Shown here: positions 38,852 to 46,224 of the stretch, one piece after another | Layout of the letters: each line of letters opens with the position of its first letter | Position numbering within the stretch: the stretch's first letter is position 1 | Position numbers and translations under genes: made by a program | The notes under the pieces: model-generated | What the model saw: only the letters and a program-made list of their open reading frames with translations | Databases searched by the model: none | Told to the model about the DNA's origin: nothing | Assembly (NCBI RefSeq): GCF_000375405.1 | Contig: NZ_AQWS01000011.1 | Location: 1 to 64,000 of the forward strand | Length of the DNA: 64,000 bases | Source of the DNA: Bacteroides propionicifaciens DSM 19291 = JCM 14649 | GTDB lineage: Bacteria; Bacteroidota; Bacteroidia; Bacteroidales; Bacteroidaceae | Reading direction: 5' to 3'

Positions 38852-38883
38852 CTTGAGACAGCATAATAACGTGCTGTCTCAAG
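38852..38883 (-). other. Intercistronic hairpin upstream of the receptor gene
   Basis: CTTGAGACAGCA (38852-38863) pairs perfectly with TGCTGTCTCAAG (38872-38883). No T tract follows on the minus strand. It may be a weak terminator, an RNA-stabilising structure or a processing site. Confidence 0.6.
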
Positions 38884-38899
38884 ACTTTATGTATTATGT

Positions 38900-40615
38900 T
38901 TAGCGGTAACCCTTTACTACTAGATTACCCAATCGTATTCCACCATCAGTGGGTAGTGCTCCAACATGGAAACTTATATTTATCTCCTGAGTAGATGGAT
39001 CAATATCCCCCAACTCTAAAGTATAATCCGTATACTCTGATCCACCTTTAAGCAATTCTTCAGGTAAAGCGACAAGCTCTCCATCACCAAGTTGAACTTT
39101 AAATTCAGATGCAAAGGTTCTATCTGCTGTTTGCCCAACCAACTGAAGTGATAATGTTAGGTTGGTATAACCTGCTACATTTAAGTTTTCTAAAGTAAGA
39201 ACTTTTGTCTCTGCTGTAGGAAACCAAACAGAACCTTCACTAGATTTTCGAACATCCACCTTAGAAGAAGATGGTTTATAAACAAAATTCGGATGTCCCT
39301 CTAGATAGTCACCATCTCTCAACATATTCATATAAGCCGTAAAACTTGTGTTTTTAGTAACTAAATCAAACCCATCTTCAAATATAACGCTAGCTTCAGT
39401 CGGTGTATCTTTCTTACCCTCTTGAGTTACTGTAATTACCACATCGGCAACACCATCAGCCGAGAGCACAACATTCATTGTTCTTGCGTCGGGTGTTTCG
39501 TTAGGTTCTACAGTTACTTTTACCTTGCTATCTTCTTTGACAGTTGTAATCCAATCCGCACCCTCGCTCACAGCAACAATCCAGTCTAAACCTTCAGATG
39601 CTGATACATCAAAAGTTTTGGAACCGCCATCTGCATTAACTGCAAACTCACGCTCGGTAACCGTAAGACTCTTATCGTCTTCTGAAGGATCTACTTGACC
39701 AGGATCGGTATCTTCATGGCCTACCTCCCAATCTTGAATTGAAGCATCGGGGTTAACAAGAATAACCTTGCCCTCTTCAATCTCACGTAGTGCTGCCTTG
39801 AAAGTATATTGTTTCCCCGATTGTAAATCTAAAGCAGTCGTAGCTTTCCATACAAAGGTTTTGCCATCGAGCACCATAGGGACTTCAATCGTATTTGTAG
39901 ATTGACCAGGAACAAGATAAGCAGTAACTAAAGCTGAATTTCCCTCACTACCTACATTGAATATAGGAGTGATTGATTCGGTTTGAGCTGCTTCAGCAAA
40001 TGCAAGAGCTCCTGTGCTTAAGTTGAATTCCCCTTTTGCTATTGTACCTTCTACAGTCTTAGCCGTAAGACCAGCCAAAGAAGTTACCAAGTTGCCTTCA
40101 GTAGCATCAATCGACAGAACAAGCTCAAACTTAGAGAGCTGATGCGTAAACGTCAAGTCGGGGTTTCCATTATCTTTTATGCCTTTTATATTATTGGCAT
40201 AGAGCAAGTCAACCAACGGAGTTGTAGTTGTTACATCGATAGGATATACAAAGTCGACTACTCCTTCTTTAAAAGGATAGTAAGCTTTAATATCCACTGC
40301 CGTAGCTCCATCTAGGCTTATCCCAGGATTTGAAGCATCAGGTGTAAACTGACCCTTAGCACCTGCATTGGAAGAGTTGTATTTCACATTAGAAAATCCT
40401 CCAAATAAGGTTTGGTCTGCCGAATTAAGGGCATAAACTCCAATAGCATCACCCAACTCCCAGTTATTATCGATAACTCGGCTTGAGGGTTTAATGATAT
40501 TTGATTTAAAATTCAATACATTATTGTCTTTAGGATTATCAAATCCCTCATGGTTTGAACAAGCTGCCAGCAGAAATACGCCTGCTGCATAAATTAAGGT
40601 TCTTAGCTTTTTCAT
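38900..40615 (-). CDS. Fimbrillin-like lipoprotein with BACON domain
   Basis: Surface lipoprotein of 571 residues, lipidated at Cys19 (LLAAC). The N-terminal Mfa-like/fimbrillin region includes WELGDAIGVYAL, IKAYYPFKEG and LTFTHQLSKFELVL. A BACON domain occupies about 305-400 (TEREFAVNADGGSKTFDVSA, then VTVTQEG-type ending). The C-terminal module (about 405-571) has SVWFPTAETKVL and GIRLGNLVVKG. Tandem paralogues follow in order at 40679 and 42466, indicating local gene duplication with domain shuffling. It lies just upstream of the TonB-dependent receptor. It lacks the simple donor-strand C-terminus expected of a polymerising pilin, so a display or binding role is more likely. Confidence 0.8.
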   Translation of the reverse strand: MKKLRTLIYAAGVFLLAACSNHEGFDNPKDNNVLNFKSNIIKPSSRVIDNNWELGDAIGVYALNSADQTLFGGFSNVKYNSSNAGAKGQFTPDASNPGISLDGATAVDIKAYYPFKEGVVDFVYPIDVTTTTPLVDLLYANNIKGIKDNGNPDLTFTHQLSKFELVLSIDATEGNLVTSLAGLTAKTVEGTIAKGEFNLSTGALAFAEAAQTESITPIFNVGSEGNSALVTAYLVPGQSTNTIEVPMVLDGKTFVWKATTALDLQSGKQYTFKAALREIEEGKVILVNPDASIQDWEVGHEDTDPGQVDPSEDDKSLTVTEREFAVNADGGSKTFDVSASEGLDWIVAVSEGADWITTVKEDSKVKVTVEPNETPDARTMNVVLSADGVADVVITVTQEGKKDTPTEASVIFEDGFDLVTKNTSFTAYMNMLRDGDYLEGHPNFVYKPSSSKVDVRKSSEGSVWFPTAETKVLTLENLNVAGYTNLTLSLQLVGQTADRTFASEFKVQLGDGELVALPEELLKGGSEYTDYTLELGDIDPSTQEINISFHVGALPTDGGIRLGNLVVKGYR

Positions 40616-40637
40616 TTTCTCATATTTTAGGTTAGAA

Positions 40638-40668
40638 CTCTCTGTTAGGGTTAAAAGCTAACAGAGAG
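40638..40668 (-). other. Intercistronic hairpin between fimbrillin-like genes
   Basis: CTCTCTGTTAG (40638-40648) pairs perfectly with CTAACAGAGAG (40658-40668), directly after the stop of the upstream gene and 23 nt before the next ATG. No T tract follows on the minus strand. Confidence 0.6.
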
Positions 40669-40678
40669 CATTATATTT

Positions 40679-42403
40679 TTATTTCTTACCTGATAGTTTG
40701 ATATCAGTTATACGAGTTCCCGTATTATTATCAACAGTGAACTTCAAAGAGCTGAAGTTTGATGGAAGACCTGTAAGCTTCACAACATAGAACTTCTCAA
40801 AGTAACCATCCGCTTTAGTTATTACAAAAGAAGGTACAGCGACTTTAGTATCATCACAGAACACGTTTATATTCCCTAAGTCAAACTCACTACCTGCATT
40901 AAACAAGTTAGTAGTTACTGCAAATTCGAGCTGAACATCACTAAAGCCCGTCAAATCAAAGCCTTCAATCACTAAGTTTCCTCCTTTTTCAGGAAGCCAA
41001 ATATGATTATCTAACTTTGACGTGCTTCTTACATCAGTCTTTCCTTCAGCACCAGCAGTATCCTTAAATGTCAAGTTTTTATTATCATAGTTGGTATATT
41101 TACTTAAGAGTGGCCATGGTTTAGCAACTTTTGTAGACTTACCAAATGTCTCTAAGAAGACTACTTGCTCAACGCCTGGTTGAGAAGTTCCAGCTGCCTG
41201 ACTAACATTAACTACAGCTACACTTTGTCCACTAGTAATCGTCAACTTTCCACTACGTGCATTACCAGAGTTTACTAAGGCTTGAACATTTATGGTTTGA
41301 TTTCCATTACCTGAAGTAACATCAACACTTAGCCACGCTGCATCACTTGTAATAGTCCAAGCCAAGCTTGAAGTAATATTAAGTGCAAGAGCTGAAGCGT
41401 CTTTAGTAAAATTCAACATCGACTTATCAGCAGTCAAATCATTACCTTCTGTTGGTTTTGGGTCTGGATCTTCACCACCAGGAGTAATAATATCAACACC
41501 ATTATCATCATTACCTTCTACCCAATCTTCAATTCCCCCTTCAGGATTAAGTGTAGCCACGCTACCATCTTTAGAGAGTTGGATTCTGAATGTATATTTA
41601 GTTCCAGCAGCCAAGTCAAACTCTTTCTTTGAAGTCCAAGTAAACTCCTCTGCACCGAGTGTAAACTTAACGGATACATTTGATCCTAATTTTTGACCAG
41701 GAATCAGAATAGCAGATACCGATGATCCATTAACTTTAGGCTGAAGCATAGTCGCATCACCCGAAAGAGTTATAGCACCAGTTTTAAGATCGAATGAACC
41801 CTTGTTGATAAGCCCTTGTAGATCTTTAGCACCTAAACCAGCAAGTGATGGATAATCGGCCGTTGGCTCAACAATAAAGATAAGCTTTGATAGTTGATGT
41901 GAAAAGGTCATGTTAGCAGGACCTGCTTTCTCAACGTTCTTCAAGTTGTTTGAGTACAACACATCAATATCTTGAGGTTTTGACTGGTCGTTAACATCTA
42001 CTGCTAAAGAAAAGTCTGTAATTGGAGTCGTAAAAGGATAATAAGCAATAACATCAATCTCAGTTTTACCATCAAGGGCAATAGCCTGAGCAGGATTAGC
42101 TGCTACGAACTTAGCTGTTTTTCCAGCCGATGTTGTAGTGTGTTTAATATTCGACTTGCCGTCAAATATATCTGCTTCACTTAATCCCGTACCTGCTTTA
42201 ACAGCATATATACCTATGGCATCACCCGAAGTCCAATCGGAATCGATTGCTCGACCTACAGCTCGAGAAGAAATATTAGTGTTAAACGTAACATCATTTT
42301 TTCCACTAGGATCGCGACCTTCATAAGTATCACGATCGTTGGAGCAAGCTCCTAGAAGAGCAATTGCTCCTAGTCCAAACAATAAGGATTTTAACTTTTT
42401 CAT
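40679..42403 (-). CDS. Fimbrillin-like lipoprotein with BACON domain (paralogue)
   Basis: Surface lipoprotein of 574 residues with Cys20 after LLGA. The N-terminal fimbrillin region has SDWTSGDAIGIYAV, IDVIAYYPFTTP and MTFSHQLSKLIFIV. BACON-like residues 320-405 show LTADKSMLNFTKD, LAWTITSDAAWLSV and VAVVNVSQAAG. The C-terminal module contains LDNHIWLPEKGGNLVIEGFDLTGF-type strands, as in the DUF5689 lipoprotein's LDNHVWL. The C-terminus (TRITDIKLSG) is a degenerate form of the GIRLDNLVIKG ending seen in its neighbours. Confidence 0.8.
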   Translation of the reverse strand: MKKLKSLLFGLGAIALLGACSNDRDTYEGRDPSGKNDVTFNTNISSRAVGRAIDSDWTSGDAIGIYAVKAGTGLSEADIFDGKSNIKHTTTSAGKTAKFVAANPAQAIALDGKTEIDVIAYYPFTTPITDFSLAVDVNDQSKPQDIDVLYSNNLKNVEKAGPANMTFSHQLSKLIFIVEPTADYPSLAGLGAKDLQGLINKGSFDLKTGAITLSGDATMLQPKVNGSSVSAILIPGQKLGSNVSVKFTLGAEEFTWTSKKEFDLAAGTKYTFRIQLSKDGSVATLNPEGGIEDWVEGNDDNGVDIITPGGEDPDPKPTEGNDLTADKSMLNFTKDASALALNITSSLAWTITSDAAWLSVDVTSGNGNQTINVQALVNSGNARSGKLTITSGQSVAVVNVSQAAGTSQPGVEQVVFLETFGKSTKVAKPWPLLSKYTNYDNKNLTFKDTAGAEGKTDVRSTSKLDNHIWLPEKGGNLVIEGFDLTGFSDVQLEFAVTTNLFNAGSEFDLGNINVFCDDTKVAVPSFVITKADGYFEKFYVVKLTGLPSNFSSLKFTVDNNTGTRITDIKLSGKK

Positions 42404-42465
42404 TCTGTTTTATTTTAAGATAAGGCCCAACGAACGAGTCATCAAGCTTTTTTTAGTTAGTTATA

Positions 42466-43983
42466 TTATTCTGTTTTTAGCCCCTTGATCACAAGGTTAT
42501 CTAAGCGAATACCTGTATAGTTTTCGGTACCTGTTTTAAACTCAAGGGTTGAAAAGGATTTATCTATTTTTACTCTAACTCTATAATATGCACTTTCATA
42601 GTTGTCAAAGGCAATTACTTCATCATCAGTTTTTACCTTTTGACCATCAATATATACATGAATAAAATTAGCATGTATGTAGTCCGACTTTCGTAAATCT
42701 CCAGTCATGTCGAAGCTCAACTCGATATCCTTAAAGTTTTGAGTGTTGATATTCGAGATGCTGAGTGTTGGCATTATATCTTCAGGAGTAGCTACAGAAG
42801 AGTCATAGGCAGGAAACCAAATATGTTTATCCCCTTCAAGGAAAGCAACACGTGCACGAGCAGCAACCTTACTTCCTTTATTACTAAAAGTAACACCCGA
42901 AGTGGAGAACTCATTCTTCTCGTCAAACTCATAATACTTTAAGTCCCATTTCTTTCCATCGTTAATACCAAAAGTCTGATTCATTACAACCACCTCCTCA
43001 CCAACAGTCGCATCATCACCAGGTTTAGTCTCTTCATTAGGATCCTCAATATCACCTGATTCAGATTCGTCTGGATTTAAAACCTCAATATCATCATCTA
43101 CATTGCCTTCAGTCCAGTCGGTTACAGTTCCATTGGGTTCAAGAGTCCAACTGCCATCTGCATTAATAGTCATTTTATAGGTATAGATTTTGCCCGACTC
43201 AATAGTCACATCGTCGGTTGGCGTCCACACATATTGCTTACCCTCTAAAGTGACAACCACCTTTGCGTTGCCTATTGTTTGACCAGGTAGAATAAGTGTC
43301 TGAATATTTGCTTGAACAGGACCAGCTATCACTGTCGTTTTTAGGTTATTGACGCTTTGATCATCCACTAATACCAAACCAGTACTTAAATCCAAAACTC
43401 CTTTGGTTGCAATGCCTGATAAATTATCAGCTTTTAAACCAACCAGAGTATTTACATTCTCGCCAGGAATAACTTGAATTATCAACTGAGACAATACATG
43501 TCCAAACTCTAAGTTAGCTTGCTCACCAGCGCGTAAGCCTTTAGCATTATTAGAGTATAATACATCCTCCGGCTTATTCAAATCCAAGGGATATTTACAG
43601 TCTTCAATAATATTCTTATATGGGGCGTAGCCAATGATATCAAGACTACCTTTTTTAAGCTGAATGGATTCAATTTCTTTAGCCGAACTGAATATTGCCA
43701 CATCACCTGTAGATAAGGAAGTGTATTTAATATTTATTCTATTATCATAGGCTGTTGCATCTGAAAGTATTTTTCCACTTCGAACAGCATAGAGTCCGAT
43801 AACATTCTTACCAGCCCTATTTTGAGTGGTTATCTTATCAGTACCCAAAACTCTACCGATTACTTCAATAGTGGACTTTCCACTATAATCAAAGCCGTCA
43901 TACGAATCACTGCTGTCGCTAGAACATGCGCTCAACAGTAAAAAAACAGCCAAAGCTGAGAACATAGATTTAAGCTTAGTCAT
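42466..43983 (-). CDS. Fimbrillin-like lipoprotein with C-terminal module, no BACON domain
   Basis: Surface lipoprotein of 505 residues, Cys20 after LLSA, followed by an acidic Ser/Asp-rich stretch (SSDSSDSYDGFD) that resembles known Bacteroidota surface-export signals. The N-terminal fimbrillin region includes KNVIGLYAVRSG, LDIIGYAPYKN and LEFGHVLSQLIIQV. An acidic linker (about 300-330) leads straight to the C-terminal module, with DKHIWFPAYD and GIRLDNLVIKG. It is the third of three tandem paralogues and the one nearest the nuclease-fusion gene, from which it is separated by a 236-nt spacer with a strong hairpin. Confidence 0.8.
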   Translation of the reverse strand: MTKLKSMFSALAVFLLLSACSSDSSDSYDGFDYSGKSTIEVIGRVLGTDKITTQNRAGKNVIGLYAVRSGKILSDATAYDNRINIKYTSLSTGDVAIFSSAKEIESIQLKKGSLDIIGYAPYKNIIEDCKYPLDLNKPEDVLYSNNAKGLRAGEQANLEFGHVLSQLIIQVIPGENVNTLVGLKADNLSGIATKGVLDLSTGLVLVDDQSVNNLKTTVIAGPVQANIQTLILPGQTIGNAKVVVTLEGKQYVWTPTDDVTIESGKIYTYKMTINADGSWTLEPNGTVTDWTEGNVDDDIEVLNPDESESGDIEDPNEETKPGDDATVGEEVVVMNQTFGINDGKKWDLKYYEFDEKNEFSTSGVTFSNKGSKVAARARVAFLEGDKHIWFPAYDSSVATPEDIMPTLSISNINTQNFKDIELSFDMTGDLRKSDYIHANFIHVYIDGQKVKTDDEVIAFDNYESAYYRVRVKIDKSFSTLEFKTGTENYTGIRLDNLVIKGLKTE

Positions 43984-44002
43984 ATTTACCTATTTAAAGA
44001 TT

Positions 44003-44045
44003 AATAGCTTATTGAGTGAGGACTAACCTCACTCAATAAGCTATT
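44003..44045 (-). other. Perfect 19-bp hairpin upstream of the third fimbrillin-like gene
   Basis: AATAGCTTATTGAGTGAGG (44003-44021) pairs without mismatch with positions 44027-44045 across a 5-nt loop. On the plus strand a GTTTTTTG tract follows, but both flanking genes are on the minus strand, where the sequence after the stem is AATCTTTAAA. It lies 19 nt upstream of the ATG at 43983, inside the presumed leader or intercistronic RNA. Confidence 0.75.
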
Positions 44046-44219
44046 GTTTTTTGATTTATTTATATTCCTATTCAGAGCTTGAATATAAGTCTCACCAGCG
44101 CTCCTTGTATGTGATACAAGTGTATAAACCCTGCAAGAAGCTTCGAACCTCTTATTGATTAGGTCTATGCATATATTTGTCATTGGTTTTTTCATATTCA
44201 AGGGTATTAGTCTTATTTG

Positions 44220-45866
44220 CTACCACTGTGAGTTTACAATTACCTCTTTATCCTCTGCAGGTATAGATGGGAAGAATGTAAAACCTGTTTCTTCTTCTAA
44301 AGCCTTAACAGTAACACGGAAATCATCGTAATGCTCACCTTTAGTATGAACTCTTTGCTCAAGTCGATAACCCAAAGTATAGAACTTGCCTCCAACTTTT
44401 TTGGCTACTACCTTATAGTAGTATGTCGGGATTGCTGTAGGTTCACCATCCTTGGAGTGTGCATACTTGATTTGGCTTTTATCTTTAGGCAAACCAGCAC
44501 CTGTCACCACCCATAGTGTATCGTTACCTAGCACATAACCTCGAACAGCTTGCTCTAAATGAGCCCAAATATCTCCATTTAGTCCATTTTGAATTTGAGG
44601 AGTCATGTTCGAATAATAAAAAGTGGGCCTATTAACAGCGGCATCAGCAGTACGGTCACCACTGGCAATCTGATGTCCACGTGAGTAGTTCTCTTTATAG
44701 CTAGATTTCAGGTTAATTTGATAACCTCTATCTATAAGTGGATCGTAAGCCCATGCATTAGTACGTTTAGCACTTCCAACATAGTTTTTATGTTGAGGGT
44801 AAGCTACCCAGTGAGCTATTTTATACTCTTTATCATATAGCATCGTAAAATTACGCTGCGGATTTCCATTGGCATCCTTCAACAAATTAGCACTCGCACC
44901 AGATGGCACATTATGCACCACAAACTGCGTATTTGCAGTTTCATTACCTTGAGGGGTTTCAAAGAAACCGTATTTTTGTTCAGGTTGAGGATCTGGATCA
45001 ACACCACCGGTTTCACCAATACTAATAGCTTTGGTGTAAACACGACCTTGCTCCCAAATCCAACCAGCATCCTTATGATTGTTCCATCTTGCTACTTGTC
45101 CATCCTTTAGCGTAATTTTCACCGTAAAGTCTTGAGCTTTCTGAGTAGGAAGGATTAAAGCATTGATTGTCATTTCACCGTTTAGAAGTGTATAAGGAAG
45201 ATTAACAACCTCCACAACACTTTGGTCAACCAATACCACACCAGAAATCAAGTTGAAATCAGCTTTAGCATTGAAGTTTGTCAGTTCAACTTTAGCTCCA
45301 GTTAAGTCGTACTTTTTTGATGTTATAGTTAATTTCAAACGGGACAGTACATGTTTGAACCTAAGCTCGGGTTGAAGTAATAGATTAAAATCCTTTAGGT
45401 TGTTAGAGTACAACAAGTCGATTTTATCAATATCTAGCTGATTAGCTAAATCAATGGGGTAAGTAAAATCCTCAGATATTAAGACATCAGATTTATAAGG
45501 GAAGTACGCAATAAAATCTTTTCTTTCTGTAGGATAAGGAACAGACGGCGTACCTGGTTTTGTTGAGAATTGGCCTAGACCATTTAAAGTTATAAACTCG
45601 CGATTATTAAGGTTAGCATCTACAGTAGCTTGACTGTTTGGCTTTCCTGTTTCAAACGAAAACAATCCAATTGCATCATTTGCTTCCCAGCGATTACCAG
45701 TTTTTCGCGTCGTTGCATTTTCTGCTGTAGATCCTTCTACATAGCTTGAAAATGTTAATTGATCGCGATCGCCTTTACCTGGGGAATTTTCAATAAAATT
45801 ATGACTATTACAACAATACAAAAAGATTGCTAATGTTGCTAATAGACCTGCTTTAATACTCCTCAT
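44220..45866 (-). CDS. Fimbrillin-like lipoprotein fused to a DNA/RNA non-specific endonuclease
   Basis: Predicted surface nuclease of 548 residues. The signal peptide ends at FLYCC, with lipidation at about Cys19 and an atypical lipobox. Residues 50-290 form a fimbrillin-like region: RWEANDAIGLFSF, FIAYFPYKSD and LRFKHVLSRLKLTI. After a short linker (DPDPQPEQ), residues 295-545 match the NUC1/NucA-type beta-beta-alpha-metal nuclease. The signature YSRGHQIASGDR at about 390-402 carries the catalytic His, and YYSNMTPQIQNGLNGDIW supplies the metal-binding Asn. The normal DRGH reads SRGH here. It begins the seven-gene minus-strand block. Confidence 0.85.
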   Translation of the reverse strand: MRSIKAGLLATLAIFLYCCNSHNFIENSPGKGDRDQLTFSSYVEGSTAENATTRKTGNRWEANDAIGLFSFETGKPNSQATVDANLNNREFITLNGLGQFSTKPGTPSVPYPTERKDFIAYFPYKSDVLISEDFTYPIDLANQLDIDKIDLLYSNNLKDFNLLLQPELRFKHVLSRLKLTITSKKYDLTGAKVELTNFNAKADFNLISGVVLVDQSVVEVVNLPYTLLNGEMTINALILPTQKAQDFTVKITLKDGQVARWNNHKDAGWIWEQGRVYTKAISIGETGGVDPDPQPEQKYGFFETPQGNETANTQFVVHNVPSGASANLLKDANGNPQRNFTMLYDKEYKIAHWVAYPQHKNYVGSAKRTNAWAYDPLIDRGYQINLKSSYKENYSRGHQIASGDRTADAAVNRPTFYYSNMTPQIQNGLNGDIWAHLEQAVRGYVLGNDTLWVVTGAGLPKDKSQIKYAHSKDGEPTAIPTYYYKVVAKKVGGKFYTLGYRLEQRVHTKGEHYDDFRVTVKALEEETGFTFFPSIPAEDKEVIVNSQW

Positions 45867-46224
45867 AGTCTTTATAATGTATTATAGTTGACATCAAAGT
45901 TACACACAAGTAACCTAAAGTGTAGTCATAAATAGTTAAAAAAATACACTCAACTAAAGTCATATCTTAAGTAACTTTAATTGGGAGTAACTTCTTAATA
46001 ATATCTTAATCAATACGTCAACTAAAAAGTTTATTTAAAGAAAGATAGTCATTAGTTTAAAACTTTTAACGTATATAGAAAACAAAAGCTCAAAGGAAAA
46101 GTTTCTATACTTTAAATAACCCTTCAAAAAACCGACGTTTAACAGCTATACAAACAGCTACTACACGTCGATTTAGAATAAATATCAAAAAATCAAACAT
46201 GCTATCAAACATGTCTAGACAAAA
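45867..46224. other. Intergenic region upstream of the nuclease/receptor block
   Basis: The region lies between nadB and the nuclease-fusion gene. It contains a -7 element and the small palindrome described separately, AGTAACTT twice 16 nt apart near 45970-45995, an imperfect inverted repeat CGACGT/ACGTCG (46133-46138, 46165-46170), and the tandem word ATCAAACATG at 46192-46201 and 46204-46213. No gene is apparent. Confidence 0.5.
45895..45914 (-). promoter_or_regulatory. Putative promoter and operator of the nuclease/receptor block
   Basis: The minus strand reads TAACTTTG at 45902-45895, an exact TAnnTTTG match 28 nt before the ATG. It overlaps the palindrome GTTAC-acacaa-GTAAC (45899-45914), which would place a protein-binding site over the promoter. 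No regulator gene is adjacent. Confidence 0.4.

Noticed and set aside
44001-44201. Minus-strand open frame of 66 codons between the nuclease-fusion and next lipoprotein genes
   Set aside because: It ends inside the 19-bp hairpin, has no signal peptide or recognisable motif, and its composition follows the AT-rich spacer. A small peptide gene cannot be excluded but is not supported.
38900-45866. A fimbrial biogenesis operon
   Set aside because: There is no anchor, usher-like or tip protein set, each fimbrillin-like region carries a bulky C-terminal domain, and the flanking genes are nucleases and a receptor.
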